A stretch of DNA of 64,000 bases from Acidobacterium sp049965615. Lineage in GTDB: Bacteria > Acidobacteriota > Terriglobia > Terriglobales > Acidobacteriaceae. This document shows, in pieces, positions 33,439 through 42,813 of the stretch; the first letter of the stretch is position 1; every line of letters starts with the position of its first letter. The notes beneath the pieces were generated by a model. That model saw only the letters and a list, made by a program, of their open reading frames with translations. It searched no databases and was not told the DNA's origin. A program made the translations under genes and the position numbers. The stretch spans positions 16,745-80,744 of the forward strand of contig JBMFWD010000010.1 of NCBI GenBank assembly GCA_049965615.1, given 5' to 3'.

Positions 33439-36303
33439 ATGAAGACTCGATGGATGGCGGTGTTACCGCTGGTGATGTTTGCGATGCTGGCGCCTGTATT
33501 CGGGCAGGCGGCCATGGCTCACAGTCAAGCTCCGACGAAGGCTGTGCAGTATTCGGTTCCTCTGCCGACGAGCAAGATGATTTACGGGGATGTGCCGGGA
33601 TCGCCGCAGCGGATCAATTCGCTGCCGATGGGGATTGCGTGGTCTCCGGATCACCGCTACCTGGCGGTGGTGAACGCGGGTTATGGGACGGTGCAATCGA
33701 ACTATGAGCAGTCGATTGCGGTGCTGGACACGAAGACGGGGAAGATTACGGATAATCCTGACTCGCGGTTTGTGGTGCAGGCGGCGCAGACGCTCTACAA
33801 CGGGATTGCGTTCTCTTCTGACGGGAAAGAGCTTTATGTGAGTGCCGATTCGCTGAGCGCTCCGGAGAAGCATGATGCTTCGCACACGGGGAATGGAGTG
33901 CTGGTGTACCGGGTGGATGGCGGGAATCTGACGCCGGAGCGGGAGCTGTATATTCCGCTGCAAAAGCTGGCGGAGGGGCGGACGCAGAACCGGGTTGGGC
34001 GGGCTGTGCCTGCGGGAATGGCGATTCCTGCGCCTACGGGGCTGGCGGTGGTGAAGACGAGCCACGGGGATGAGCTGCTGGTGGCGGATGAGTTCTCAGA
34101 CGATGCGCTGCTGATGGACGCGGCGAGCGGGAAGATTCTGGAGCGGTTTGATCTGGCGGACCATGATTTTGTGCCTTCGACCTATCCGATTTCCGTTGCG
34201 GTGAGCCGGGGCGGGAAGCGTGGATGGGTGGGTTTGTGGAATGCGTCTGAGGTGGCCGAGCTGGATTTGACGACGGGCAAGGTGGTGGGCAAGCTGGCGC
34301 TGCTGCCGCCTAAGGTGGATACGGGGACGAGTTCGCATCCTGTATCGCTGGCGCTGAGCCCGGATGGGCGGATGCTGTATGTGGCGCTGGCGAATCGCGA
34401 TGAAGTGGCGCAGGTGAAGCTGGATGGGAGCGGGATGCGGGTGGCGCGTTACTTCAGCACGCGTCTGCCGGGACAGATTTATTTTGGCGCGATTCCGGAT
34501 AGTGTGGCGGTTTCGCCGAGCGGGAAGACGCTGTATGTGGCCGATATGGGCGGCGACAACGTAGCGGTGATTCATCCCTTCGCGAAGCGGCCGGTGGCGG
34601 GATTTATTCCGACGGAGTGGCTGACGACGGCGGTGGCCGTGGATGGCAGTGAGGTTTACATTGCGACGGGCAAGGGCAAAGGGACTGGGCCGAATGATAT
34701 GGCGCAGGCTCCGGCGCCGCATCCGTCACCGTTTGTGAAACGGCAGTACCACAGCCAGAGCACCTATATTCCGACGCTGCTGCATGGTTCGCTGGCAACG
34801 CTGAGCAAGCAGGAGATTGATGAGAATCTTTCTGAGTATTCGCGCGAGACGATCAGGAACAACATGATGGAGGCCGAGCGGAAGCACATTGTGTTTGCGG
34901 TGGGCGGGCATCCGATCAAGCACGTGATTTACATCATCAAGGAGAACCGGACTTACGATCAGATACTTGGCGACCTGGGCACGGGGAATGGCGATCCGGC
35001 GCTGACGATGTACGGCTGGAAGATTACGCCGAACGAGCACCGGCTGGCATTGCAGTTTGGGGTGCTGGATAACTTCTATGACTCGGGCGAGGTGAGCGGC
35101 GACGGGCACGTGTGGTCGAATGCGGCGATCAGCAGCGACTATACGGAATTCAACTGGCAGCAGAACTATCGCGGTGGTCAGAGGCTTTACGACTTTGAGG
35201 GGGTGGTGGCGGACAAGGTTCCGCTCGACGAAGGCATCTCCAACGTTGATACGCCGGAGAGCGGTTATATCTGGGGCGACCTGGCGGCACACCATAAGAC
35301 GCTCTATCACTTTGCGGAGTTTATTCACTCGACGTTCTGCAATTTGAAGCCGGGTCAGATGCCGATGGTGAATCCGCGGCTGGGAACGCCGGAGGCGACG
35401 CATTACTGCAAGCAGCCGTTTATATTGCCGGGTGGTGCGATTCCGGCGATGTATGGGGGCGGGGTCAGCAAATATCCGTGGAAGATTCCGATGATTTACA
35501 AGAACACGGCGACGATGCCGCAGCTGGTGGGGCATTTTGATCCGTACTATCCGGATTTCAATTTGAGTTTTCCGGATCAGCTGCGGGTGAATGAGTTTCT
35601 GGGGCACTTCCGGAAGTGGGTGGCGGCGGTGAAGGCAGGTAAGCCAGATCCGATGGCGGATTTTGTGCAGCTTCGGCTGCCGGACGACCACACGGCGGGA
35701 ACGACGCCGGGGATGCCTACGCCGCAGGCTTCTGTCGCGGACAATGACCTGGCCGTAGGGCGGGTGGTGGACGCGGTTTCGCACAGTCCTTACTGGAAGG
35801 ACACGGCGATCCTGATTCTGGAGGACGATGCGCAGAACGGGGCCGACCATGTGGATGCGCACCGGTCGATTGCGTTTGTGATCAGCAAGTATGCTTCGCG
35901 GCGAGCAAAGCCGGTGGTGGACAGCAACTTCTACACGACGGCGAGCATGCTGCATACGGCTGAGGATTTGATGGGGATTCCGCCGATGAATAACAACGAT
36001 GCGTTTGCGCCGGTGATGCAGGAGGAGTTCGACGGCAAGGGGAATCAGCCGCCGTATAACGCGGATTACCGGAATGAGAAGAACGGGCTGATCTACACGG
36101 CGAATACGAAGCACTCGTATGGGGCGCAGGCGTCGCTGAAGATGGATTTCCAGCATGAGGATAAGGCGAATCCTGCGATTTTGAACGTAATTTTGTGGAA
36201 GCAGGCGATGGGGAACAAGCCTGTGCCCGCGCGGCTGGAGAAGGCGTACCAGGCGGCGATGCGGAGTAAGGATCCGTATGCTGCGAAGGGCGACGACCGG
36301 TAG
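33439..36303 (+). CDS. Exported YncE-type beta-propeller fused to an alkaline phosphatase/phosphoesterase family domain
   Basis: 954 residues from the ATG at 33439, which begins a signal peptide (MKTRWMAVLPLVMFAMLAPVFG). Residues about 60-440 form repeated propeller blades of the YncE/YVTN kind (for example SLPMGIAWSPDHRYLAVVN, SLALSPDGRMLYVAL, SVAVSPSGKTLYVADMG). From about 490 a phosphoesterase domain begins with the metal-site signature VIYIIKENRTYDQILGDLG, followed by NFYDSGEVSGDGHVWS, and ends in IDILEDDAQNG-like and VDAHRS segments. Such fusions are annotated in many Acidobacteriota; the substrate is unknown. It is divergent from copZ with about 120 bp between. A strong terminator follows. 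Confidence 0.88.
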   Translation: MKTRWMAVLPLVMFAMLAPVFGQAAMAHSQAPTKAVQYSVPLPTSKMIYGDVPGSPQRINSLPMGIAWSPDHRYLAVVNAGYGTVQSNYEQSIAVLDTKTGKITDNPDSRFVVQAAQTLYNGIAFSSDGKELYVSADSLSAPEKHDASHTGNGVLVYRVDGGNLTPERELYIPLQKLAEGRTQNRVGRAVPAGMAIPAPTGLAVVKTSHGDELLVADEFSDDALLMDAASGKILERFDLADHDFVPSTYPISVAVSRGGKRGWVGLWNASEVAELDLTTGKVVGKLALLPPKVDTGTSSHPVSLALSPDGRMLYVALANRDEVAQVKLDGSGMRVARYFSTRLPGQIYFGAIPDSVAVSPSGKTLYVADMGGDNVAVIHPFAKRPVAGFIPTEWLTTAVAVDGSEVYIATGKGKGTGPNDMAQAPAPHPSPFVKRQYHSQSTYIPTLLHGSLATLSKQEIDENLSEYSRETIRNNMMEAERKHIVFAVGGHPIKHVIYIIKENRTYDQILGDLGTGNGDPALTMYGWKITPNEHRLALQFGVLDNFYDSGEVSGDGHVWSNAAISSDYTEFNWQQNYRGGQRLYDFEGVVADKVPLDEGISNVDTPESGYIWGDLAAHHKTLYHFAEFIHSTFCNLKPGQMPMVNPRLGTPEATHYCKQPFILPGGAIPAMYGGGVSKYPWKIPMIYKNTATMPQLVGHFDPYYPDFNLSFPDQLRVNEFLGHFRKWVAAVKAGKPDPMADFVQLRLPDDHTAGTTPGMPTPQASVADNDLAVGRVVDAVSHSPYWKDTAILILEDDAQNGADHVDAHRSIAFVISKYASRRAKPVVDSNFYTTASMLHTAEDLMGIPPMNNNDAFAPVMQEEFDGKGNQPPYNADYRNEKNGLIYTANTKHSYGAQASLKMDFQHEDKANPAILNVILWKQAMGNKPVPARLEKAYQAAMRSKDPYAAKGDDR

Positions 36304-36328
36304 GCAGGTCGGCCTGCAGGCAGTGAGA

Positions 36329-36366
36329 GGCCCCGCCCGGGGAAGATTTTTCGGGCGGGGCCTTTT
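36329..36366. terminator. Intrinsic terminator between the phosphoesterase fusion and the REC-GGDEF gene
   Basis: 11-bp perfect stem GGCCCCGCCCG / CGGGCGGGGCC (36329-36339 with 36352-36362), 12-base loop, then TTTT. It lies between convergent genes. Confidence 0.88.
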
Positions 36367-36392
36367 GTTTTGGGAAGAGGAGTGGCGGCGGT

Positions 36393-37400
36393 TTAGTTTG
36401 GTTTTCCGTTGTCCGGCTCGGAGAGACGGAGCATGACAGGGCTTCCTTCTGCTGGATGGGCTTCTGCATCTTCGGGAGAGGTGGAGACGCGAATGCAGTT
36501 TCGGCCGTCTTTTTTGGCGCGGGTGAGTGCGCGTTCGGCGTCTCGCATGACGACGAGGGGAGAGCGTCCGAGGCTTTGTGCGACGCCGATGCTGGCGGAG
36601 ATGAGGACGCGGTCCTTGCCGACGTCGAAGGGACGCTCGAGGACGGCTTTCCTCATGCGTTCGGCGATGGGGACCTGGTTATCTGCGGAGCAGCCGGGGA
36701 GGCCGATGAGGAATTCGTCTTCGCCGTATCGTCCGGCGAGGTCGTAGGTGCGCAGGTGGCGGCGAAGTCGCTGGCCGAGTTCTTTGAGGATCTGGTCGCC
36801 GACGGAGTAGCCGTAGTTCATGTTGATGAGCGAGAAGGAGTCGAGGTCAACGAGGAGGTAGGCGAGGGGCGAGCTCATGCGGCCGACGCGGTCGGTTTCG
36901 CGGAAGAGATCTTTGAGGATGCTTTCCCGGGAGAGCAGTCCGGTGAGGGAGTCGTGGGTGGCGTGGAATCGTGCGGCTTCGCTTTCTGCTCGTACGCGCT
37001 GGGTGAGGACCTGGACGCGTTCGGCGACGCGGAGTCGGACGCGCAGGTCAGAGGGACTGACGGGTTTGAGAAGGAAGTCATCGGCGCCGGCTTCGGCGGC
37101 CATCTGGATGCCTCCTGTGCTGGCTTCGCTGCCCATGAGCATGAGCCACGTCTGGCTTTGCTGGTAGCGCTGGCGGACGGAGTGAACGACCTGAAGGCCG
37201 GAGAGGGACTGGAGATCGCTGTCGATGAGAGCGATGGCGGGCGGTTGCGGGTGGGTGAGGTAGCGCAGTGCGGAGACGCCATCTTCCACCAGGACATGGG
37301 GATAGCGCCATTCGTCGAGAAGCGCGACCAGTTGGCCGCCGGCCTCGGAGTCGCTGGTTGCGATGAGGACGTGAGGCAGGGGAAATGCGGATGTGGACAT
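36393..37400 (-). CDS. Response regulator with receiver and GGDEF-like domain (GEDEF signature)
   Basis: 335 residues. Receiver domain at about 8-125, with the phosphorylated Asp in IALIDSDLQSL and the conserved Lys in LLKPVSP. Diguanylate-cyclase-type domain at about 150-310 (HDSLTGLLSRE ... LLVDLDSFSLINMNYGYSVGDQIL ... RYGEDEFLIGLPG ... ASIGVAQS). The signature loop reads G-E-D-E-F; I checked the codons on the minus strand. The second Gly normally contacts GTP, so catalysis may be weakened or lost, though the metal-binding Asp/Glu remain. It could be a c-di-GMP synthase or a degenerate regulator. No partner kinase is adjacent. Confidence 0.88.
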   Translation of the reverse strand: MSTSAFPLPHVLIATSDSEAGGQLVALLDEWRYPHVLVEDGVSALRYLTHPQPPAIALIDSDLQSLSGLQVVHSVRQRYQQSQTWLMLMGSEASTGGIQMAAEAGADDFLLKPVSPSDLRVRLRVAERVQVLTQRVRAESEAARFHATHDSLTGLLSRESILKDLFRETDRVGRMSSPLAYLLVDLDSFSLINMNYGYSVGDQILKELGQRLRRHLRTYDLAGRYGEDEFLIGLPGCSADNQVPIAERMRKAVLERPFDVGKDRVLISASIGVAQSLGRSPLVVMRDAERALTRAKKDGRNCIRVSTSPEDAEAHPAEGSPVMLRLSEPDNGKPN

Positions 37401-37645
37401 GAATTTCTCCGTCTACAGTCCTTATCGGCGGTAAGATGAGTGTCTTAAGAGATGGTTAGAAAATTCTGGGGAGCGATGGGCCAACCGGCGAAGCGGGAGG
37501 CACATCTGAATGGAGTAGCCCACCGAAGCAGGCTGGAGGAGTTTCCGCCATCTGCGAATGGCAGACTGACAAGTTGCTCCGAGCACAGACGAGTTCAGTG
37601 TTGCTGGCCCTAGACGCAAATCTCCCGAGGAGAGGAGCGAGTCCT
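37401..37645. other. 245-bp gene-free leader upstream of the zinc-ribbon gene
   Basis: No convincing gene. GGAGCGA near 37472 can pair with TTGCTCC near 37573, closing about 100 nt that include the hairpin TCTGC-GAATG-GCAGA. Several other short complementarities are possible. It does not match a riboswitch consensus that I know. The base composition is lower in GC than the flanks. Confidence 0.4.
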
Positions 37646-37858
37646 ATGCGGTACACCGTCGAGACGACCCACGCGGTTCCAGTTGACAGAACTGCGCTAT
37701 ACCTGGTGAAGACAACCACCCTGTTGCTTTGTCCGGAATGCCGGAAGCCGCTCGGCACTTACGTGAATGCGCGTGAGCGAGCGATTCTGGAAGCATGTCA
37801 TGACTGCAAGGCGCATGCGATTCATTCCGGTCCGATGCCGAGCGAGCCATTCAATTAG
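37646..37858 (+). CDS. Small zinc-ribbon-like protein
   Basis: 70 residues from the ATG after GAGGAGAGGAGCG. Two Cys pairs, CPEC (about 38-41) and CHDC (about 60-63), could form one zinc knuckle; the rest has no recognised motif. A longer in-frame start 72 bp upstream lacks a ribosome site. It stands alone between the REC-GGDEF gene (opposite strand) and thiE. I do not recognise the family. Being a real gene is supported by the strong ribosome site and the cysteine spacing only. Confidence 0.55.
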   Translation: MRYTVETTHAVPVDRTALYLVKTTTLLLCPECRKPLGTYVNARERAILEACHDCKAHAIHSGPMPSEPFN

Positions 37859-37990
37859 CTGACAATTAGTAGAGCTGGTTGTGGCAGGCGGCAGGAAACG
37901 AACGAAAATTTTGACGTGCATGAACCGGACGCGGCCCGCAGGGGCGATTTCCGGTTTCTTCCCTTGTGATGTTCCGCTTACACTCTTTGG

Positions 37991-38647
37991 ATGCGATTGC
38001 GGAACGACTTTCCCTCTTTGTATCCGATTCTGGACGCTGGAATATTGTCTGCCGATCCCGAGGTGCGGCGCGGGGAACTGCTGCGGCTGGTGCGGTGGGT
38101 GGTGGATGCAGGGGTAACGATTCTGCAGTACCGAAACAAGACAGGCAGCGATGCGCAGATTCTGGCAGACGCGCGCTGGATACGGGATGGTGCGGGGCCT
38201 GATCCCACCTTGATTTTGAACGACCGGGTGGACTTGGTGGAGCGGGCGGGATTTGACGGGGCGCATGTGGGACAGGGGGATATGAGTCCTGCGGAGGCGC
38301 GGCGGATGCTGGGGCCGGGCCGGGTGCTGGGGGTTTCGACGCACAATCCAGAGCAGTTGGCGGTGGCGGATCAGGCTCCGGTGGACTACATTGCGATAGG
38401 TCCTGTTTTTGCGACCTTGAGTAAGGAGAATCCTGACCCGGTGGTTGGGTTGGAGGGGGTTCGTGCGGTTCGGCGACTGACGGGAAGGCCGCTGGTGGCG
38501 ATTGGCGGGATCGGCCCGGCGAATGCGAAGGCTGTGATCGAGGCCGGGGCGGACTGTGTCGCGGTGATATCTGCTGTGTTCGGCGGGGCGGTGGAGCCGT
38601 TGGAGTCGGGGCGCAGAGTTTCAGAGTTTCTGGGAATCCTGGGATAG
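37991..38647 (+). CDS. thiE: Thiamine phosphate synthase
   Basis: 218 residues, TIM-barrel. It joins the pyrimidine (HMP-PP) and thiazole phosphate units to thiamine phosphate. Motifs: LQYRNKTGSD near 45-54, LILNDRVDLVERAGFDGAHVGQGDMS, GPVFAT with the phosphate loop KENPDPVVGLEGV, and AIGGIGPANA. The ribosome site is weak. No TPP riboswitch signature was seen in the upstream 130 bp, and no other thi genes are near. The permease gene follows after 11 bp. Confidence 0.94.
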   Translation: MRLRNDFPSLYPILDAGILSADPEVRRGELLRLVRWVVDAGVTILQYRNKTGSDAQILADARWIRDGAGPDPTLILNDRVDLVERAGFDGAHVGQGDMSPAEARRMLGPGRVLGVSTHNPEQLAVADQAPVDYIAIGPVFATLSKENPDPVVGLEGVRAVRRLTGRPLVAIGGIGPANAKAVIEAGADCVAVISAVFGGAVEPLESGRRVSEFLGILG

Positions 38648-38658
38648 AAGGAATTGGC

Positions 38659-40209
38659 GTGAAGGACACGGTGGAAGCAACGGAGATGTCGCGGCCTGGT
38701 TCGACGCAGATGGTGGCGAGCCTGGGATGGTTCAGCGCGACGGCGATTGTTGTGGGTTCGATGATCGGGTCGGGGATATTCCTGGTTCCGGCGGAGATCA
38801 GCCGGGATGTGGGATCGCCGGCGCTGCTGATTGCGGCGTGGGTGGTGACGGCGGTAATGACCACGATTGGGGCGCTGAGCTACGGCGAGCTGGCGGCGAT
38901 GATGCCGGACGCGGGCGGGCAGTATGTGTATCTGCGCGAGGCGCTTGGGCCGCTGCCGGGATTTTTGTTTGGATGGACACTGTTTCTGGTGATCCAGACG
39001 GGGACGATTGCAGCGGTGGCGGTGGCGTTTGGGAAGTTTCTGGGGGTGTTTTTTCCGACGATTTCGAGTAAGCACTGGCTCTGGCACATTGGGCATGTTC
39101 CTGCGCTGCGGGTGGGGCCGATGGTGCTGGGGAACATGGACATCGGCGTGAACACGGCGAACCTGGTGGGACTGGTGATGATCGTCGTGCTGACGGTGGT
39201 GAACCTGTTCGGACTGAAGCTGGGTTCGCTGATCCAGAACGTGTTTACGACGGCGAAGACGGCGGCGCTGCTGGGGCTGGTGGTGCTGGGAGTGCTGTTT
39301 GGGCGCAAGGCCGTAGCGATGGCGGCGAACTTTGGCCACAACTTCTGGGCAGGAGCGGGCTGGCATACGATGCATCCGCTGCAGGTGGGCGTGGGCGGGC
39401 CGGTGACGATGGTGGGCCTGCTGACGATCTTGGCGGTGGTGCAGACGGGGTCTTTGTTTTCTGCCGATGCGTGGAACAACGTGACGTACACGGCGGGCGA
39501 GGTGAAGCATCCGAAGCGGAATCTGCCTTTGTCGCTTGTGCTGGGCACGGGTGTGGTGCTGGGGCTGTATATCCTGGCGAATTTTGTTTACCTGTTTGCG
39601 CTGCCGCTAAATGGTGATCCTCATGGGGCGACGCTGGCGGCGCGGGGCATTCAGTATGCGCCGGACGACCGGGTGGCGACGGCGGCGCTGCAGCAGATTT
39701 TCTCGAATGCAGGCGCTTACCTGATGGCGGGCGCGATCTTGATTTCGACATTCGGGTGCGCGAACGGGCTGACGCTGGCAGGTCCGCGGGTTTACTACGC
39801 GATGAGCCGGGACGGGTTGTTTTTCAAGGCGGCGGGCAGGCTGCATCCGCGCTACAAGACACCGGTTGTAGCGCTGGTGATTCAAGGCGTGTGGACGTGT
39901 GTGCTGTGCATTTCCGGCAGCTACAGCCAGTTGCTGGACTACATCATCTGCACGGAGCTGATCTTTTACATCCTGACGATCGGGAGCCTTTTTGTACTGC
40001 GTTGGAAGCGGCCAGATGCACAAAGACCGTATAAAGCGTTAGGCTATCCGGTGCTCCCTGCACTTTATATCGTGATGGCCGCATGGATTTGTGTCGTATT
40101 ATTGCGCTACAAACCGCAGTACACGTGGCCTGGCATTGTGATTGTGCTGCTTGGCCTTCCTGTATATGCAATCTGGTCACGCAAGGCGGGCAGGGTAGCC
40201 GCGACGTAA
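38659..40209 (+). CDS. APC superfamily amino acid permease (LAT-like)
   Basis: 516 residues, GTG start after AAGGAATTGGC. Twelve or more membrane helices; helix 1 has the unwound GSMIGSGIFLVPAEI motif that binds the amino-acid backbone in APC transporters. ALSYGELAAMMPDAGGQYVYLREALG (helix 3 region) is also typical. The substrate is unknown. It follows thiE by 11 bp and a second permease follows by 25 bp, so the two transporters are probably co-expressed. Confidence 0.93.
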   Translation: MKDTVEATEMSRPGSTQMVASLGWFSATAIVVGSMIGSGIFLVPAEISRDVGSPALLIAAWVVTAVMTTIGALSYGELAAMMPDAGGQYVYLREALGPLPGFLFGWTLFLVIQTGTIAAVAVAFGKFLGVFFPTISSKHWLWHIGHVPALRVGPMVLGNMDIGVNTANLVGLVMIVVLTVVNLFGLKLGSLIQNVFTTAKTAALLGLVVLGVLFGRKAVAMAANFGHNFWAGAGWHTMHPLQVGVGGPVTMVGLLTILAVVQTGSLFSADAWNNVTYTAGEVKHPKRNLPLSLVLGTGVVLGLYILANFVYLFALPLNGDPHGATLAARGIQYAPDDRVATAALQQIFSNAGAYLMAGAILISTFGCANGLTLAGPRVYYAMSRDGLFFKAAGRLHPRYKTPVVALVIQGVWTCVLCISGSYSQLLDYIICTELIFYILTIGSLFVLRWKRPDAQRPYKALGYPVLPALYIVMAAWICVVLLRYKPQYTWPGIVIVLLGLPVYAIWSRKAGRVAAT

Positions 40210-40234
40210 GAAATTTCTGGAGGACAGCCATCCC

Positions 40235-41791
40235 ATGGCGAAGTTATTTGCCGTAAAACCTTTTTCGGCACTGAAGAACGAATCGGTAGAAGAGGGTGAG
40301 CATACCCTGAAGCGGTCTCTTGGACCAGTGAATTTGATCACGCTGGGAATTGGCGCGATTGTCGGCGCGGGAATCTTTGTGCTGACGGGGCAGGCCGCCG
40401 CGTTGTATGCAGGCCCCGCGGTTGCGCTGAGCTTTATTGTTGCCGGCATTACGTGCGCGTTTGCGGGATTGTGTTATGCGGAATTTGCGTCGGTGATTCC
40501 GATTGCCGGTTCGGCGTACACCTACGGCTATGCGACGCTGGGCGAGCTGGTGGCGTGGATTATTGGCTGGGACCTGGTGCTGGAGTATGGGTTCGGGGCG
40601 GCTACGGTGGCCTCAGGATGGTCAGGCTATGTGATGAGTTTTCTGGAGCAGGTGGGACTGACACCTTCTCCGGCTCTGGCGCGATGGACGACGACGTGGG
40701 GCAACACGTTGTACTTCAGGCATGGGCAATGGATTTCTGCCTCGGCTCTTCCGCCAGGCACGCCGACGGCGGGTTTGCCGCATGTGCAGGGCATCTTCGA
40801 CATGATTGCGTTTCTTGCGATTCTGGTGGTCACGGCGGTGCTGGTGATCGGCATCAAGGAATCGGCGAACTTGAATTCGGCCATTGTGTTTGTAAAGCTG
40901 AGCGTGATTGGCGTTTTCCTGGTGGTGGGCATCTGGTTCCTGATGCAACATCCGCACCTGATGAAGATGAACTGGCATCCGTTTATTCCGCCGTCGGACG
41001 GTCACGGGCATTTTGGCGTAAAGGGAATTGTCGCGGGCGCGTCGTCAGTGTTTTTTGCGTATATCGGATTTGACGCTGTTTCCACGGCAGCGCAGGAGGC
41101 GCGGAATCCGCAGCGGGATATGCCGATCGGGATTCTGGGCTCGCTGGTGATCTGCACGATTCTGTATATTGCCGTATCGCTGGTGCTAACTGCGCTGGTG
41201 GATTACCACAAGTTGAACGTAGGCGATCCGGTGGCGGTTGGAATCGATGCAACGGGCGTGGCGTGGGGCGGATTGCTGGTGAAGATAGGCGCGATCTTCG
41301 GCCTGGGCACGGTGATGCTGGTGATGCTGCTGGGACAGTCGCGAGTGTTCTTCTCGATGAGCCGCGACGGGCTGCTGCCCAAGTGGGCCTCGGATATTCA
41401 TCCGAAGTTCCGGACGCCATGGATTTCGAACATGGTGGTGGGCACGATTGTGGCATTTTTGCCGGCGCTGCTTCCGATCGACAAGTTGAGTGAACTGGTG
41501 AACATGGGCACGCTGCTGGCGTTTGCGATTGTGTCGGCGGGAGTGTGGGTGATGCGCGTGCGCATGCCTGAGCTGGAGCGGCCATTTAAGACGCCGCTGG
41601 TTCCACTGGTGCCGATTCTTGGCGTTTGCAGTGCGTTCTATCTGATGTTCCACCTGCCGCTGCTGACCTGGGAAGTTGTGATTGTGTGGCTGATTATCGG
41701 CCTGTTGATTTACTTCGGGTACTCGACGAAGCGCAGCAGGGTGCAGAGCGATTTGCGGGCGGAATCGGCTGCGCCGACGGGACAGGACTGA
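40235..41791 (+). CDS. APC superfamily amino acid permease (CAT/YfnA-like)
   Basis: 518 residues. Helix 1 motif GAIVGAGIFVLTGQAAALYAGPA and the loop ARNPQRDMPIGILGSL are typical of the cationic amino-acid transporter (CAT/YfnA) group; MSRDGLLPKWASDIHPKFRTPWISN is a conserved loop. Twelve to fourteen helices are predicted by eye. Substrate is unproven. It lies 25 bp after the LAT-like permease, and a strong hairpin follows its stop. Confidence 0.93.
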   Translation: MAKLFAVKPFSALKNESVEEGEHTLKRSLGPVNLITLGIGAIVGAGIFVLTGQAAALYAGPAVALSFIVAGITCAFAGLCYAEFASVIPIAGSAYTYGYATLGELVAWIIGWDLVLEYGFGAATVASGWSGYVMSFLEQVGLTPSPALARWTTTWGNTLYFRHGQWISASALPPGTPTAGLPHVQGIFDMIAFLAILVVTAVLVIGIKESANLNSAIVFVKLSVIGVFLVVGIWFLMQHPHLMKMNWHPFIPPSDGHGHFGVKGIVAGASSVFFAYIGFDAVSTAAQEARNPQRDMPIGILGSLVICTILYIAVSLVLTALVDYHKLNVGDPVAVGIDATGVAWGGLLVKIGAIFGLGTVMLVMLLGQSRVFFSMSRDGLLPKWASDIHPKFRTPWISNMVVGTIVAFLPALLPIDKLSELVNMGTLLAFAIVSAGVWVMRVRMPELERPFKTPLVPLVPILGVCSAFYLMFHLPLLTWEVVIVWLIIGLLIYFGYSTKRSRVQSDLRAESAAPTGQD

Positions 41792-41796
41792 GATTT

Positions 41797-41829
41797 GCAT
41801 CGCCGGAGATGAGCTATCTTCGGCGATGC
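41797..41829 (+). terminator. Strong hairpin after the second permease gene
   Basis: 14-bp stem GCATCGCCGGAGAT / ATCTTCGGCGATGC (one G-T pair, loop GAGCT), 5 bp after the permease stop, followed by GGCGTCTTT. The T tract is poor, so it may be a weak terminator or mRNA-stabilising hairpin. Confidence 0.65.
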
Positions 41830-41935
41830 GGCGTCTTTGGAGGGAGTTCCTCGGTCTTCAAGGGCGGACGAGGTTGTGGACTGGTAGTTTTGGAGCCGCG
41901 TAAGGCGATTGCGGCGTCCAATGGATAGAGACGAC

Positions 41936-42775
41936 ATGACCATGCGCAAACGGAATTTACTGCTGTGCGTTGGTTGGCTGGCTGCGACGGTAGCGGCTCC
42001 GTGGTTGTGTGCGCAGAACTCTACCCAGCCGTCAAAAGGGAATGGCGCGCCGGTGGCTGACCGGTTTGTATCGACGCCGGGGCAGATGGTTTCGGGTCCG
42101 GGACAGATGGTGACGGGGCCTGGGCAGATGGTGATTTCGCCGGGTGTGATGGTGGCTGGGCCGGGGCAGAGTATTTCTCCAGCACCGGGGGTGATTGGTC
42201 CGTTTGATTCGCAGGGAGAGCAGACTCTCGTACAGGCGCCAGAGCCGCAGTGGGGACAGCAAGCGGTTCGGCCGGGGCGGAGGCATCACCAGAGGCATGA
42301 TTATCGGCCTGAGTACGGGGTGGTGGAAGGCTATGCGGCGCCTTACCTGGTGAATGAGTCTTCTTCCGGGGCTGGTTCGAGCGCGGGCAGTGGAACGGCA
42401 ACTGGAACAGGTTCCGGCGCGAGGTCGATGATTGGCGTTTCTGGCGTGGCGACGGATTCGGCTACGGATGAGGCGGAGTCGTATGCGGATGCGCCTTCGG
42501 GGAATCGGCCTGCTTATCGGCCTGAGCCTGAGTCGGAGGTTCCTTCGACGGCTCCGAATGTAATCCAGAGCAAAGAGCCTGTGCTTGTGATTGTGATGAA
42601 GGACGGGAAGCAGCGAAAAGTGCGGAATTATGCGCTGACGCCGCAGGTGCTGATTGACCTGGATGGAGCCGCGAACGGGAAGGATGTGGAGATTCCTCTG
42701 AACGCGATTAACCTGATGGCGACGCAGAAGGCGGCGGCGCAGGCGGGGTTGAGTTTTTCGGTGCCGACGAGCTGA
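41936..42775 (+). CDS. Exported low-complexity protein with PGQMV repeats
   Basis: 279 residues from ATG at 41936 (ATG six bases later is equally possible). Signal peptide MRKRNLLLCVGWLAATVAAPWLCAQ. Residues about 45-85 hold imperfect repeats of (S/G)PGQMV(S/T). The middle is Ser/Gly/Thr-rich and His/Arg-rich (RRHHQRHDYRPEYG). A more ordered C-terminal segment (about 220-275: EPVLVIVMKDGKQRKVRNYALTPQVLIDLDG...) may be a small beta domain. Function is unknown; an envelope or secreted protein is likely. Confidence 0.75.
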   Translation: MTMRKRNLLLCVGWLAATVAAPWLCAQNSTQPSKGNGAPVADRFVSTPGQMVSGPGQMVTGPGQMVISPGVMVAGPGQSISPAPGVIGPFDSQGEQTLVQAPEPQWGQQAVRPGRRHHQRHDYRPEYGVVEGYAAPYLVNESSSGAGSSAGSGTATGTGSGARSMIGVSGVATDSATDEAESYADAPSGNRPAYRPEPESEVPSTAPNVIQSKEPVLVIVMKDGKQRKVRNYALTPQVLIDLDGAANGKDVEIPLNAINLMATQKAAAQAGLSFSVPTS

Positions 42776-42813
42776 CGAGGCTAGCTCGGGGATTCGGTTT
42801 ACAGCAGAAATGA

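Noticed and set aside
37859..37990. TPP riboswitch before thiE
   Set aside because: No CUGAGA-type core or paired arms in the 130 bp upstream.
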